The notes beneath the pieces are model-generated. The model was not told where the DNA came from. It saw only the letters and a program-made list of their open reading frames with translations, and did no database searches. Shown piece after piece: positions 9,430 to 19,559 of a DNA stretch of 64,000 nt; position 1 is the stretch's first letter, and each line of letters starts with the position of its first letter. Source of the DNA: Botryococcus braunii (lineage: Eukaryota; Chlorophyta; Trebouxiophyceae); the NCBI GenBank assembly GCA_002005505.1, contig KV908427.1:434122-498121 (forward strand). Reading direction: 5' to 3'. The position numbers and the translations under genes were made by a program.

Positions 9430-9936
9430 TCAAACGGCCGTCTCGCCCCACTTGGGCGGGCCCAACTCCTGGTGACGGTGGTAGGCGTTGATGGTGTCCT
9501 TTGCGTGGTCGAACATGTCCAAGGGCTCCCAGTCGTCTCCGACGTCGTAACCTGACCACAGTACCCAGTACTGGTAGGCTGGGGTACCGTCCGGGAAGTG
9601 GAGGGCCCGGTTCCCCTTCATCCAGGGACGGTGACCGAGGATGCCGTCCACGACGTACTCGGCATTCTCCGTGCCGTCATCGCCCTTGACCATGCGTGGT
9701 CCCGGCTGGTATTTGTAAGTGCTGAGGCGGTCTGGGTTACGTGGCCCCTTGTAGAGGTCCACATATTCCACGTTTATGCGTGGGTGAAACTTCAGGGCGG
9801 CGGGGACGTCCAGCTCAACAGAGTTGGGATGGACGGCAGTGACCCGGAAGGGTCCAATCCGGCGCCTGGCAAGCTTTATGTACTTCTGCGACGTCAGGGC
9901 GGCTGGGAACTTCGTCCGAAGGAGAACAAGGTCCCC
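9430..9936 (-). pseudogene. pol: Element A1 integrase C-terminus and chromodomain, out of frame with pol
   Basis: This matches the C-terminal part of the A2 pol, including the YWVLWSGYDVGDDWEPL chromodomain pattern and the end WGETAV. One C is missing around 9937 compared with A2 (CCCCTTCTT against CCCCCTCCTT). Translation from upstream therefore ends early and does not reach the chromodomain. Confidence 0.9.
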
Positions 9937-12842
9937 TTCTTATAGATCACAGCCCGGCGGTGGCGGTTCGCCTGGGCCGCCTGCCGCTCCTGAGCTGCAG
10001 CCAAAAACTTCCGTGCAAGAGTAAGGGAGTCTTGCATCTTCCGGAGGAAAAGATCTGCCCGATCTGCTTTCCCCCCCTCCATGTGTCCCATAGCAAATGG
10101 AATGTTTGGATCCTGTCCATATGTCAAGCGGAACGGTGTGGTGTTGATCGAGGCTTGCCATGTATTGTTAGAGGCAAACTCTGCAACAGCCAGATGGTTT
10201 TCCCATTCTTTAGGCTTATCCCAAACATAATGTTTGAGGTAGTCCTCAAGAATCCTGTTAACCCGTTCCGTTTGTCCGTCAGATTGTGGGTGATAGGCTG
10301 TAGACCGTGCAGGTTTGCAGCCTGTTAAATTTAGGAGTATATCCATAAATTTACTCACAAACTTAGGATCCCTATCCGACACAAGTTCCTCTGGAAATCC
10401 GTGGTATCTCCAGACTTTATCCCTTAGCAAAACTGCTACATCATATGAGTCAGCTTTTGTGGTGGTGGGCACAAAGTGAGCACACTTACTTAACCGGTCC
10501 ACCACAACCCATATGGCATCATTCCCGTTTGCACTCCGTGGCAACCCCGTTATGAAATCCATGGAAATGCTTTGCCATTTCCTAGTCGGGATTTGCAAGG
10601 GGTGAAGGAGGCCTGCGGGCAACTTGTTTGAAGCTTTGACCCTTTGACAAGAATCACAGTAGGCAACATATTCCCGCACGTCCTCTGTCATTCCCGGCCA
10701 CCACCATTCCCGTTTCACCAGTTCATACATCTTGGCAAAACCAGGGTGTCCCACATACAAAGGTTCATGCAATGCCTTGAGTATATCTTGTCTTAGGTTT
10801 CTCCCCACGACTCCTTCCCCATCCTTCACCTCATAATGCCCTGGGACATACTTCCGTCCCTCCTTCCCATATTCCCATATCCCATTCCTGAAATGCACCT
10901 TCCTTCTGTTCGACCTCTTTCCCAACCACTCATCATCCATGTATGCCCTTTTTACTAACTCCAGGAAGGGTTCACACGTGTCAAGCTGCTGGGTGACTCC
11001 GCTCGGGCGGGCCCTCCCGCCGGAGTCCATTGCGACCCGGGGCTTGACACTCCTGAGCTCGGGCTCCGCTGGCTCGACGTTGCGTCGGAGCTGCCTGGCC
11101 GCGAGGATTGGGATCCTGGACAAGGCATCTGCGACGTTAGTCTTGCCTGGCTCCCAAACCCAGAGTATGTCAAACTCCTGCAATCGCTCAGCCCACCTAG
11201 CTCTTCTCGGGCTAAGTCCTGCCTGTTGTTGCAAAAAGGTATTACACTTATGGTCAGTGGTTACGGTGACTGGTTTTCCTAACACATAACATCTCCATTC
11301 CTGTACAGCATACACTACAGCCAACAATTCCCTTTCCGTAGCAGAATAGTTACGCTCTGCACTATTCAACTTTTTGCTATGGTATGCTACTACTTTCCCG
11401 TCCTGCATGAGAACTGCTCCCACCCCAAAATCACTTGCATCACATGTCACTTGGAATGGTTTCCGAAGATCAGGTAGTGATAAGATAGGGGCCTCTACCA
11501 AAGCAGTCTTCAATGCTGAAAAAGATTCCTCCTGTTCCAATTCCCATTCCCATGCCCTCTTGCTGCTTGACAACTTTGTTAAAGGAGCAGCGATGGCACT
11601 GAAGTCCCTGATAAACTTCCTGAAGTAGTTTGCAAGGCCCAGAAACCTACGGACATCCGTGGTGTTTTTGGGTACGGGCCATTCCTTGACTACTTCCACC
11701 TTTTGTGGGTCCACCTTTAATCCATCCCTTCCAATGATATGCCCCAAGTATCGAAGTTCAGAACGCATGAACTCACACTTGGGTAGCTTGGCAAAGAGTT
11801 GCTTCTCTCGCAAGCGAGCGAAGACTTTTTCCAAATGGACATAATGCATGTTTTCATCCTTGCTGAAAATGAGCACATCATCCAAATAGACAACGACAAA
11901 TCCCTCCCGAATGAAATCATGGAAGATTTCATTCATCAGCCGCTGGAAAGTGGCCGGAGCATTCGTTAAACCAAAGGGGAGCACCAGAAACTCGTACAAC
12001 CCAAATGGTGTTCTAAATGCTGTCTTTGGGATATCTTCTTCTTTAAGCCGGACCTGATGGTATCCGCTCAATAAGTCCAGGCTTGAGAAGACCTTTGCTC
12101 CTTTGAGCCTATCAAGCAAATCATCAATCCGGGGCAAGGGGTACCTATCCGGAATGGTAATCTGGTTGACAGCTCTATAATCAATTACCATCCTATAAGT
12201 TCCTTCCTTCTTTTTAACAAAAAGAACAGGAGATGCATAAGGTGAGTGACTGGGCCGGATGTGCCCTAATGCGAGAAGCTCATCCACTGTTTTAGTACAC
12301 TCTTCCATTTCTAGAGAAGATAAACGATAAGCAGGCTTATTAGGAGGTACAGAGCCAGGTTGTATCCTGATGGTGTGATACACCTGTCTATGCGGTGGCA
12401 ATCCTGGCAAACCTTGAGGAAACAAATCACTGTACTCCCTAAGGAGCACCCCCAATTGTTCCGATTTGCCCTTCAACACCTCCTCCAATCCCAAGGATCC
12501 CGTGAGCTTACCCGACGACGACGTTGGCTTCTCCTCCTCCCCCTCCATTATTCCCTCTTCCTCCCCCTCCACTAGGGGTTCCGAGAATAATTCCGGGACC
12601 GGCCCGCCCTGGGTACCCGGTCCCCTGGAGTTGGTTGATGAGGTGCCTGATTCGTCGTCGGAGGGATCGAGCCCGTTTTCCTCCAGGGATGACTCCTGCT
12701 CATCCCATGCATACTCTTCAGGTCTCATGACAACATTCAACAGACAAAGTCTCCATTGATCTACTTTGTTCTTCCCCTTCCTCACTATGTTCATACCCCA
12801 TTGCAACGTGCAGGGTAAGACTTTCCTGTGAGGGTCCAACGT
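9937..12842 (-). pseudogene. pol: Element A1 pol: RT, RNase H, integrase
   Basis: This frame continues the protease ORF after one stop codon and includes the acidic linker. RT has YLDDVLIFSK, RNase H has TCDASDFGVGA, and the integrase finger has CDSCQRVK. The integrase core has SMDFITGLP, SDRDPKF and QSDGQTERVNRILED. It leaves the frame near 9937. Apart from the stop at 12843 and that deletion it is nearly the same as the intact A2 pol. Confidence 0.93.
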
Positions 12843-13535
12843 TACCTACTTCCCTTGATGTTTTATTTGTGCCTTTCCAACCCCAACACTGACTGTGGCC
12901 TCCCTTAGAGACATCCAGTCTTGTCCCAGAATGAGGTCCACCCCCTCCATAATAGAATCACATACAAAGAAAGTATGGCGGGTGACTACCGAAGGGGTGA
13001 ACCTAACACTAAGGTCAACCTTCCCCTTGGTTTCAGACAAGGACCCATCTGCAAGGACTACTGTTGTTGCTTCCTTGTGATACCTAAGCCCTTGTAGTAC
13101 TTTGCCTCGGACAAAAGAATGGGTAGCCCCAGTGTCCATGAGTGCACGAAACTCCATGCCTCGAACAGTAACGGCAAAAGTCAGGTTGAGTGGTGAGAGA
13201 TTTCCCACATGCCCTACATGACAAGATGGTTGTGGCATGACACATGCAAGCACAAAGGAAAAAGGAAAGATTCCGGTCTTGCCCGAGAACATAAATTGTT
13301 CTCCCCTACATCCCCGAGCAAGAACTTTTAGTTTGGCCTTTGTCCTGTACTCTAAGAAAAACCTCCTGCTTTTCCAGACTTTTTGGCTAACAACAAAGCA
13401 GGCACCAAGGCTGGGATCATGTTTTCTCTTTGCAAAGAAATCATGCAAGCAAGCCTCTGCACAATTTTTCTTAGGTACTACCAACTCAAAGGGTTCAGAG
13501 AGTGAAGACAAATAGGCCAAACAATGGGGATCCAT
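12843..13535 (-). pseudogene. pol: Element A1 pol N-terminus and protease
   Basis: ATG at 13535 begins MDPHCLAYLSS. It lies in the same frame as gag, five codons after the gag UGA. The first 120 residues are Cys/Lys-rich and unlike any domain I can name. The aspartic protease motif DTGATHSF follows at residues 134-141. The frame ends at TAG 12843-12845, where A2 has TGG (Trp). Confidence 0.92.
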
Positions 13536-13547
13536 GACCCTTGCGAG

Positions 13548-14813
13548 TCAAGTTTTGGGTTTCCCCTTCCCTTTCCCCTTCCACTTCCCTCTTCCCTTTC
13601 CTTTCCCTTGCCAATTACCTTGCCCTCCTTGAGGTGGTGGAAGCCCTCCTTGCACTGGTGCCACCACTGGTGGGGCCTGTGGTGCAGAGGGAAAGTAACC
13701 CGGTTGAAAGACTGGTGGTTGGAACCCTCCCGCTTTAGCTTTAGCAGCCAACCACTCCCTTTTCAACTGACATTGCCATGCTTCATGGCCCAACTGTTTG
13801 CAAAAGTAACACTCCCTATTAGCGGGGATGACCTTCCGAGAGTCCAACTTTCCTCCCTTCCTTGGTGCACCAGGGGGTCCTCCAACAGCTCCCCAGAAGG
13901 GTGGTGACCCTTGAACTTCCTCTGGGATATGAGCTGCACCAAGATTGGTGTGGAAGTTTGATAGTGTCCTCCTCTTGGGGGGACCTCCCTGTGCATCCCC
14001 ATGGGCACTCTTGAAACCACCTTCATACTTGACCACAAAGGAGCACAAGTCATCCAGGTCTGTGAAGGGTTTCCCTGTCCCGGGGTTGATGGTACTAGCC
14101 AATCTTAACTGCACATTAAGACCCTTCATGAATAAGTGCAACTTATCCTGCTCTACCATTTCATATTCCACCTCAATATCCGAAAGCAAAGCAACAAATC
14201 TTTCAATGTACCTCTCCACACTTTCATTTCCCTGGTTGACTTTGTCAAGCTTTTGTCTTGCTATTGCTACTGTGTCAGTGGCATCATATCTTTTGGACAT
14301 AAAAGCTTTAAAGTCTTCCCACTCTATGGCATCTTCCTCTCCTCCCTCTTTTTCCCACTTACGCACAAAAGCATCCCACACTTTAAGAGGTCTTTCTTCC
14401 AAGTGTTGAACTGCCAAAGCAACCCACTTAGCATCAGGCACGTTTGTGAGTTTAGCATATGATGCCAATTTCCGTGCAAAAAACATAAAACTTCCACGTT
14501 TTCCGTTAAAGAGAGAAGGAGGGGCAGCACGCACTTGCACCGGTTTTTGGATCGGTGCTTGAGCCTCGCCCTGCCGAGCCTCCAACTTTTCTTGAACCAA
14601 AGCGTCAACGTATTGTTCAATATCTTCCTTTGACAAGGGGCGTTTCTTCCTTTTGCCTTCCGATCCCTCGGTTGTAGGGGCGATCGGGTTCATGGAATCG
14701 ACGTCCTCCTCTAACAAATCCGTAACCTCGAAGCCTTCCCGCAAAGAACCTTCCAAAAGGCTTCGGTCGTCCTCAGAAAGGTTTTTAAACCTATCTGATG
14801 TCACCGAGCTCAT
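13548..14813 (-). CDS. gag: Element A1 Gag (421 aa)
   Basis: ATG at 14813 begins MSSVTSDRFKNL. The N-terminus is acidic. A retrotrans_gag-type core lies around WVALAVQHLEERPLKVWDAF and FKAFMSKRYDATD. A single zinc knuckle CYFCKQLGHEAWQC (CX2CX4HX4C) is followed by a Pro/Gln-rich stretch and a Lys/Gly tail. Gag forms the cytoplasmic particle and binds RNA. It ends KPKT-UGA-CUC. The next reading is pol in the same frame, so pol is probably made by reading through the UGA. Confidence 0.93.
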   Translation of the reverse strand: MSSVTSDRFKNLSEDDRSLLEGSLREGFEVTDLLEEDVDSMNPIAPTTEGSEGKRKKRPLSKEDIEQYVDALVQEKLEARQGEAQAPIQKPVQVRAAPPSLFNGKRGSFMFFARKLASYAKLTNVPDAKWVALAVQHLEERPLKVWDAFVRKWEKEGGEEDAIEWEDFKAFMSKRYDATDTVAIARQKLDKVNQGNESVERYIERFVALLSDIEVEYEMVEQDKLHLFMKGLNVQLRLASTINPGTGKPFTDLDDLCSFVVKYEGGFKSAHGDAQGGPPKRRTLSNFHTNLGAAHIPEEVQGSPPFWGAVGGPPGAPRKGGKLDSRKVIPANRECYFCKQLGHEAWQCQLKREWLAAKAKAGGFQPPVFQPGYFPSAPQAPPVVAPVQGGLPPPQGGQGNWQGKGKGRGKWKGKGKGKPKT

Positions 14814-14901
14814 CTACGAGGGGCATCCCAAAGTTAGATCCTTGCATCGGCATCTGCCAACTTCCAACAACTTGATCGAAAACCCCAAAGGATTGATAAC
14901 G

Positions 14902-14919
14902 GCTTTCGCCGATACCAAA
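14902..14919 (-). promoter_or_regulatory. Element A1 primer-binding site
   Basis: Next to the 5' LTR, read on the - strand, stands TTTGGTATCGGCGAAAGC. TGGTATC agrees with the 3' end of initiator tRNA-Met (TGGTATCAGAG), but the following bases differ, so the primer tRNA is uncertain. This is the ordinary CCA-end type, unlike the copia elements here. Confidence 0.65.
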
Positions 14920-15397
14920 TGTAATAACTCAGCGGAATTTATAAGGAAGTAAAGCAGGAAGGGAGCAAGGAACGAGGCGCGACACGAGGTCCGTCACTTG
15001 GGGCAAGCAAGCGTTTACAAGAACCACCCCACCACACAGCTTACCCTTGTGGTTTCTCCAGTTCTGTCCTCTCGTGTTAATCTACTCGGCACGCGGGTTC
15101 CTAGCCAAGGGACGCCTATCATTCGGACTCGGCCCATGTACGACTTCTGTCTCTCTATCCTTCGTGAGAGCCCTAGATCGTCCACTCGCTGGCGTGCTAA
15201 CGGTGACAATTATTGTCATCAAACACACGCAATGACGGAGTGCCAACTATGCATGGCGTAAGCAACCATCACCGACGGAAGGTGCTACTCTCGTTCGAGC
15301 GGCTAACCACGTGGCTCCCACGGGCGTGCAGTATGGCGCCAAAGGGCGTCTCCCGCAAATGTCCCGAAATGCTCGGAAATCCTCGCATTCCGTTACA
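14920..15397 (-). repeat. Element A1 5' LTR (478 bp)
   Basis: This is the second LTR copy, apparently identical to 7946-8423. It is bounded by the TCCAG duplication on its right and carries the same TGACAATTATTGTCA palindrome. Confidence 0.95.
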
Positions 15398-15429
15398 TCC
15401 AGACTGTCAGAAAGGAGCGAAGACTGAGC

Positions 15430-18076
15430 ATGGCTAAGAAAGGTGCCCGCACCGGTGAAGAATCGCAGTCAGCAGAGGAAGAGTCTACCTCGTCTCCCAC
15501 GCGAAGTCCGTCCACGCCAAGCACATCAAGGGGTGAGGGAGATGTACTTCCCAAGGTCATAGCCACCCAGGTCAAGGTGCATATTAAGCTGGATCGTCAT
15601 GGCACCAATTTCGTGGTATGGGACAATGCCTTTACTGCGGCCAATAGTGCTAAGGGTTCTTTTCCTGCCATTCAGTCTGCCATGCCTGGGACTATCCATA
15701 ATGCGGCTGCAATGCTCCTGCTGTACGAGTCAGTTCCAGAGGAATGGTTGGGGGAATTGTCAAGTAAACCGTCAGCATATGATGCATATCTGTTCATTTG
15801 CAAGAAATTTGTGGGTGGCTACAACACTCAAGCCAATGCAGACTGGCTGAAGGAAATGTCTAGAGGGATGAGACGTGGAGAAACGATCTCTCAGTACGTG
15901 TCCAGAATGATAAACCTCAAGAGCTGCTTGAAACGTAATGGACATGACCTCTTGAATGGTCATGTGGCCACTCAGATAGTGCAGGGACTACCAGCTGCAG
16001 CCAATCCTCCCGGGCTGCTACCCACTGCAGTGGCTTATCCCCTGGATCAGCTGGCAGCTCTCATTTCCACCACAGCCGAGGCCTCTGGCTACAACGATGA
16101 TGGAGAACAGCCTGCCATGGTGATGAAAGCAATGCCTGCTCAACTGGAGGCAGCCCCAGTCCCCTCCACTAGGGGGGCAATTCCCTCCAGACAGCCAGCA
16201 GACACAGAATCAAGGGGAGAAGTGAGAGGCACGTGCAACTACTGCCACAAGAAAGGCCATTTTTGGAGAGACTGCCGTAAACGCCAAAGGGATGCAGAGA
16301 CACAACGCAATGTGGTGGCAGCTGTACAACAACTGGCAGCCATGTGGCCCCAAGGGCAGTTTCCTGGAGCAGTTCAGCCACCTCCCAGCGTGCAGCATGC
16401 ATTTCCTGGCACTGGAGCGTTCCCACTGCTGCACCCTCCTCCAGGCCCACCTTCTCCTCCCTCGGAAGGTATGCAATACGTGGTATCATATAATGTGCTG
16501 GATGGCAGTAAACACCAACAGTCCAAACAGTCTTGGCTTGTGGACAGTGGAGCGTCTGTACATCTTGTGAACAATCTGTCCCTGCTACATGCCCCTACAG
16601 TCCATGACCACCCCATTCCACTGCTGCTCGCTACGTCTGATGCCACTGGGGGTATCGTTGCTACTTGGTCAGTGTGTCTCATGTCCTCTCAGCATGTTCC
16701 AGTGTGGCTGCATCATGTCCAGTGTGTTCCCTCCGCTACCACCAATATTTTATCAGTATCTGCTGCTCTGCGGGATGGAATCCGGTTCAGTACAGATAGA
16801 CTTGGAGCATTCACTGCTGTCTCAGGACCGAGTGGGTGGCAGATGCCTGTGAAACCAGAGAATGGCCTGTATTATATCCACAACTGTCTCCCAGTAGCAC
16901 CTGTGATGGTTCCTTGTTCAGTATCAGCTGCTCTAAAGAAGAAATGTTCCAAAGCTTACAGCCATGACTGTGCCAAACGTTTCCTGTGGCACAGCAGATT
17001 GGGACACCCAGGAGATCCGTGGATGAAACGCCTGAGCAGTGAGCAACTGGTTACTGGCCTAGACACAGTATTGTCCCCATGTGAAAAGTGTCCTAAGTAC
17101 TGTGAAGCTTGCATTGAGGGGAAGCATGCACGTCCCCCGTTTGGTGAAAGTTCTAGACCTGCTGAGAAACCCCTTTACAGAATCCACATTGACACTGTGG
17201 GCCCCATAGCACCAGCAGCCATCACTGGGGAACGCTTTTGGGTAACTGTAACTGATGAGGCATCTGGGTGGAAGGCAGTGCTGCCAGTGAAGTCAAAGGA
17301 TGTAATTGGAGCTGTTGTCAGAGACCTAATTTTGTACTGGCAAACTGAGAAGGAAACTACAGTGAAGTGCATCCGCAGTGACAGAGGCACAGAGTTCCTA
17401 AATGCCAAGTTCAAGGAATTTTGTGCATCCCAGGGCACTAAGCTGGAGACATCTGCCCCATATACCCCTCAGCAGAATGGAGTTGCGGAGAGCCAACAGG
17501 ACCCTCAAGGAGCGCACCAGAACCCTCCTCAATTTTGCTGCAGCTAGCCCTGTTATGTGGAAGGAAGCCCTGGAGACAGCCTGCACTCTCCTAAATATGG
17601 GACCCAGCACAGGCAGGCCCCTCTCTCCCTGCGAAATGTTCATGGGATATAAACCAGACGTATCCTTGCTGCGCACATGGGGATGCCTTGTCTTTGTGCA
17701 CGTTCCTGATCAGCAGAGGGGGGCATTTGCACCAAAGGCTGTGGCTGGGATGTTCACTGGTTATTCTCCAGTGTCAAAGGCATACCGGATCTATATGGGA
17801 GGGGGAATCTGGAGAGAGAGCAGAGATGTCCAATTTGTAGAACACATTCGAGGTGCTACTCGGGTGGGAATGGCAGTTCTCCCTGACCAGCCTCAGCAGT
17901 TCTCTTATCCTGAGGACTTACCAGAGCAGATGCACAGCAGCAACCCAGCGGTGTCTTTGCCACAGTGCCGCTCACAGAATCTGACTGTCAGCAGCCCTTG
18001 CTCCAGCAGTAGACCTGACAGCTCCTCCCCAGTACCCTCTGACCAGGCTGCAACTGAGCCTGCTAGTCAGGGGAAG
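15430..18076 (+). pseudogene. gag-pol: Element B gag-pol, part 1: gag, zinc knuckle, protease, integrase
   Basis: It starts at ATG 15430, the first start after the upstream ORF. The gag region spans about 15560-16130. The zinc knuckle CNYCHKKGHFWRDC begins near 16234 and the protease has VDSGASVHLVN near 16540. The integrase finger (LWHSRLGHPG, then CEKCPKYC) lies at about 16985-17105. The core has HIDTVGPI near 17188 and IRSDRGTEFLN near 17371. Around 17488 the sequence GCGGAGAGCC lacks two bases compared with element I, which shifts the frame. The correct frame then runs to 18076, where A2 is inserted. Confidence 0.93.
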
Positions 18077-18545
18077 TGTAATAACTCAGCGGAATTTATA
18101 AGGAAGTAAGGCAGGAGGGGAGCAAGGAACGAGGCGCGACACGAGGTCCGTCACTTGGGGCAAGCAAGCGTTTACAAGAACCACCCCACCACACAGCTTA
18201 CCCTTGTGGTTCTGTCCTCTCGTGTTAATCTACTCGGCACGCGGGTTCCTAGCCAAGGGACGCCTATGATTCGGACTCGGCCCATCTACGACTTATGTCC
18301 CTCTATCCTTCGTGAGAGCCCTAGATCGTCCACTCGCTGGCGTGCTAACGGTGACAATTATTGTCATCAAACACACGCAATGACGGAGTGCCAACTATGC
18401 ATGGCGTAAGCAACCATCACCGACGGAAGGTGCTACTCTCGTTCGAGCGGCTAACCACGTGGCTCCCACGGGCGTGCAGTATGGCGCCAAAGGGCGTCTC
18501 CCGCAAATGTCCCGAAATGCTCGGAAATCCTCGCATTCCGTTACA
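18077..18545 (-). repeat. Element A2 3' LTR (469 bp)
   Basis: It matches the 5' copy except for a 9-base deletion near 18210, where other copies have GGTTTCTCCAGTTCTG. The deletion lies between GTT repeats, which fits slippage. Confidence 0.94.
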
Positions 18546-19559
18546 TTATCCCCCCCTTAGTCCTTTGCATGTCCTCATGCAAACCCACTCGAGGATTTTC
18601 ACTGAGAAAAACAACCAGAGAAACCGGTAAACTGGACGGCCCAAACCTCCAACTGCCGTCTGACCCCTGCCGAATTGGTGGTTCATGGGGTCCCCACTTC
18701 CAATGTAGAATATCTCCAAGTAAACACTTCCTTGCCATTTATTTATTATTTTTTATGGCTTTTCCAGGACACTAGGTAGACTTGCGTCTAATCTTATTCG
18801 AAGAACAAACATGAAGAAATAAACGTTCAAACATGAAAAACAAGTGTCCCAATTTCCCAAGTCCAAAAGAACATAAAAATCTAATCCAAAAACATACAAC
18901 ACAAAAGAATAATTAAAGTGCTTAAGTCCAAAAAGTAGGGAACTTCCATGGAGAAGTTCCATGCTCCCAATGAGTCCCGTTCCCGTAATGGATGATCCCA
19001 AGTCAACATACTGTACAAATCCGCATAAGGTACATATTCCAGTTCATGCCGAACGACTCGGGTTGCGTTGGCTCTGAACCATGATCCAAAAGGAACAAAC
19101 AAACAAACAAACAAAGAAACAAAGTCCAACGTTCAAGGTCCAAGATTTCAAGAGAGTCCAAGTCCCCCTATTGACATAGACAGTCCAAGACCTGCCAGTC
19201 ACATAGAAGAATCCCCAATCCCTCTCCAATTTCCAAGTCCCTTCTAGTCACATAGTCCACCCATCACCAGAAAAGTGCCCAGGATCCACAACTGATTGCT
19301 TGTGCTAGCAGGTGTACTCCCCCCCCCACCTATCCAAAGCGTGCAGACTCCGGGCTGCAACATGCCATGGTGTGTGACATCTGTCCACCCACACCGGAGT
19401 GGGCGACCCACTCCCAATCCCATCCCGAGGGGGTGCACACATTTGCAATCCTACCACCGGCTTGTCTGTGCAGATCCTTGCGTACCCGACAAGGACTCCC
19501 TCCTAAAGAGAGCAAAGACAAGGTAACCGACCGGAGGAGCGGGCAGCAGGGGGAAAGCC
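18546..19559 (-). other. Element A2 3' untranslated region
   Basis: About 1 kb lies between the pol stop and the 3' LTR, closely matching A1 8424-9429. It contains a (CAAA)n run near 19100 slightly longer than in A1. No coding sequence is supported. Confidence 0.75.

Larger units (their letters stand above)
7946..15397 (-). mobile_element. Element A1: Ty3/gypsy retrotransposon with chromodomain, very recent insertion
   Basis: Two 478-bp LTRs appear identical and are flanked by TCCAG at 7941-7945 and 15398-15402. Reading on the - strand, the order is 5' LTR, primer site, gag, protease, RT, RNase H, integrase, chromodomain, 1-kb 3' UTR, polypurine tract, 3' LTR. Although the LTRs are identical, pol carries a nonsense codon (12843) and a 1-bp deletion near 9937, so the copy is defective. 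It is inserted in the upstream ORF of element B. Confidence 0.96.

Noticed and set aside
12466..12759. Open frames antisense to A-family pol (also at 859-1152 and 22597-22890)
   Set aside because: They lie opposite the acidic linker of pol and recur only because the element recurs. There is no recognisable domain, and composition follows from the sense strand.
18210..18220. The 9-base LTR difference in A2 as evidence of age
   Set aside because: It is a single slippage deletion between GTT repeats. Substitutions between the two LTRs were not seen.
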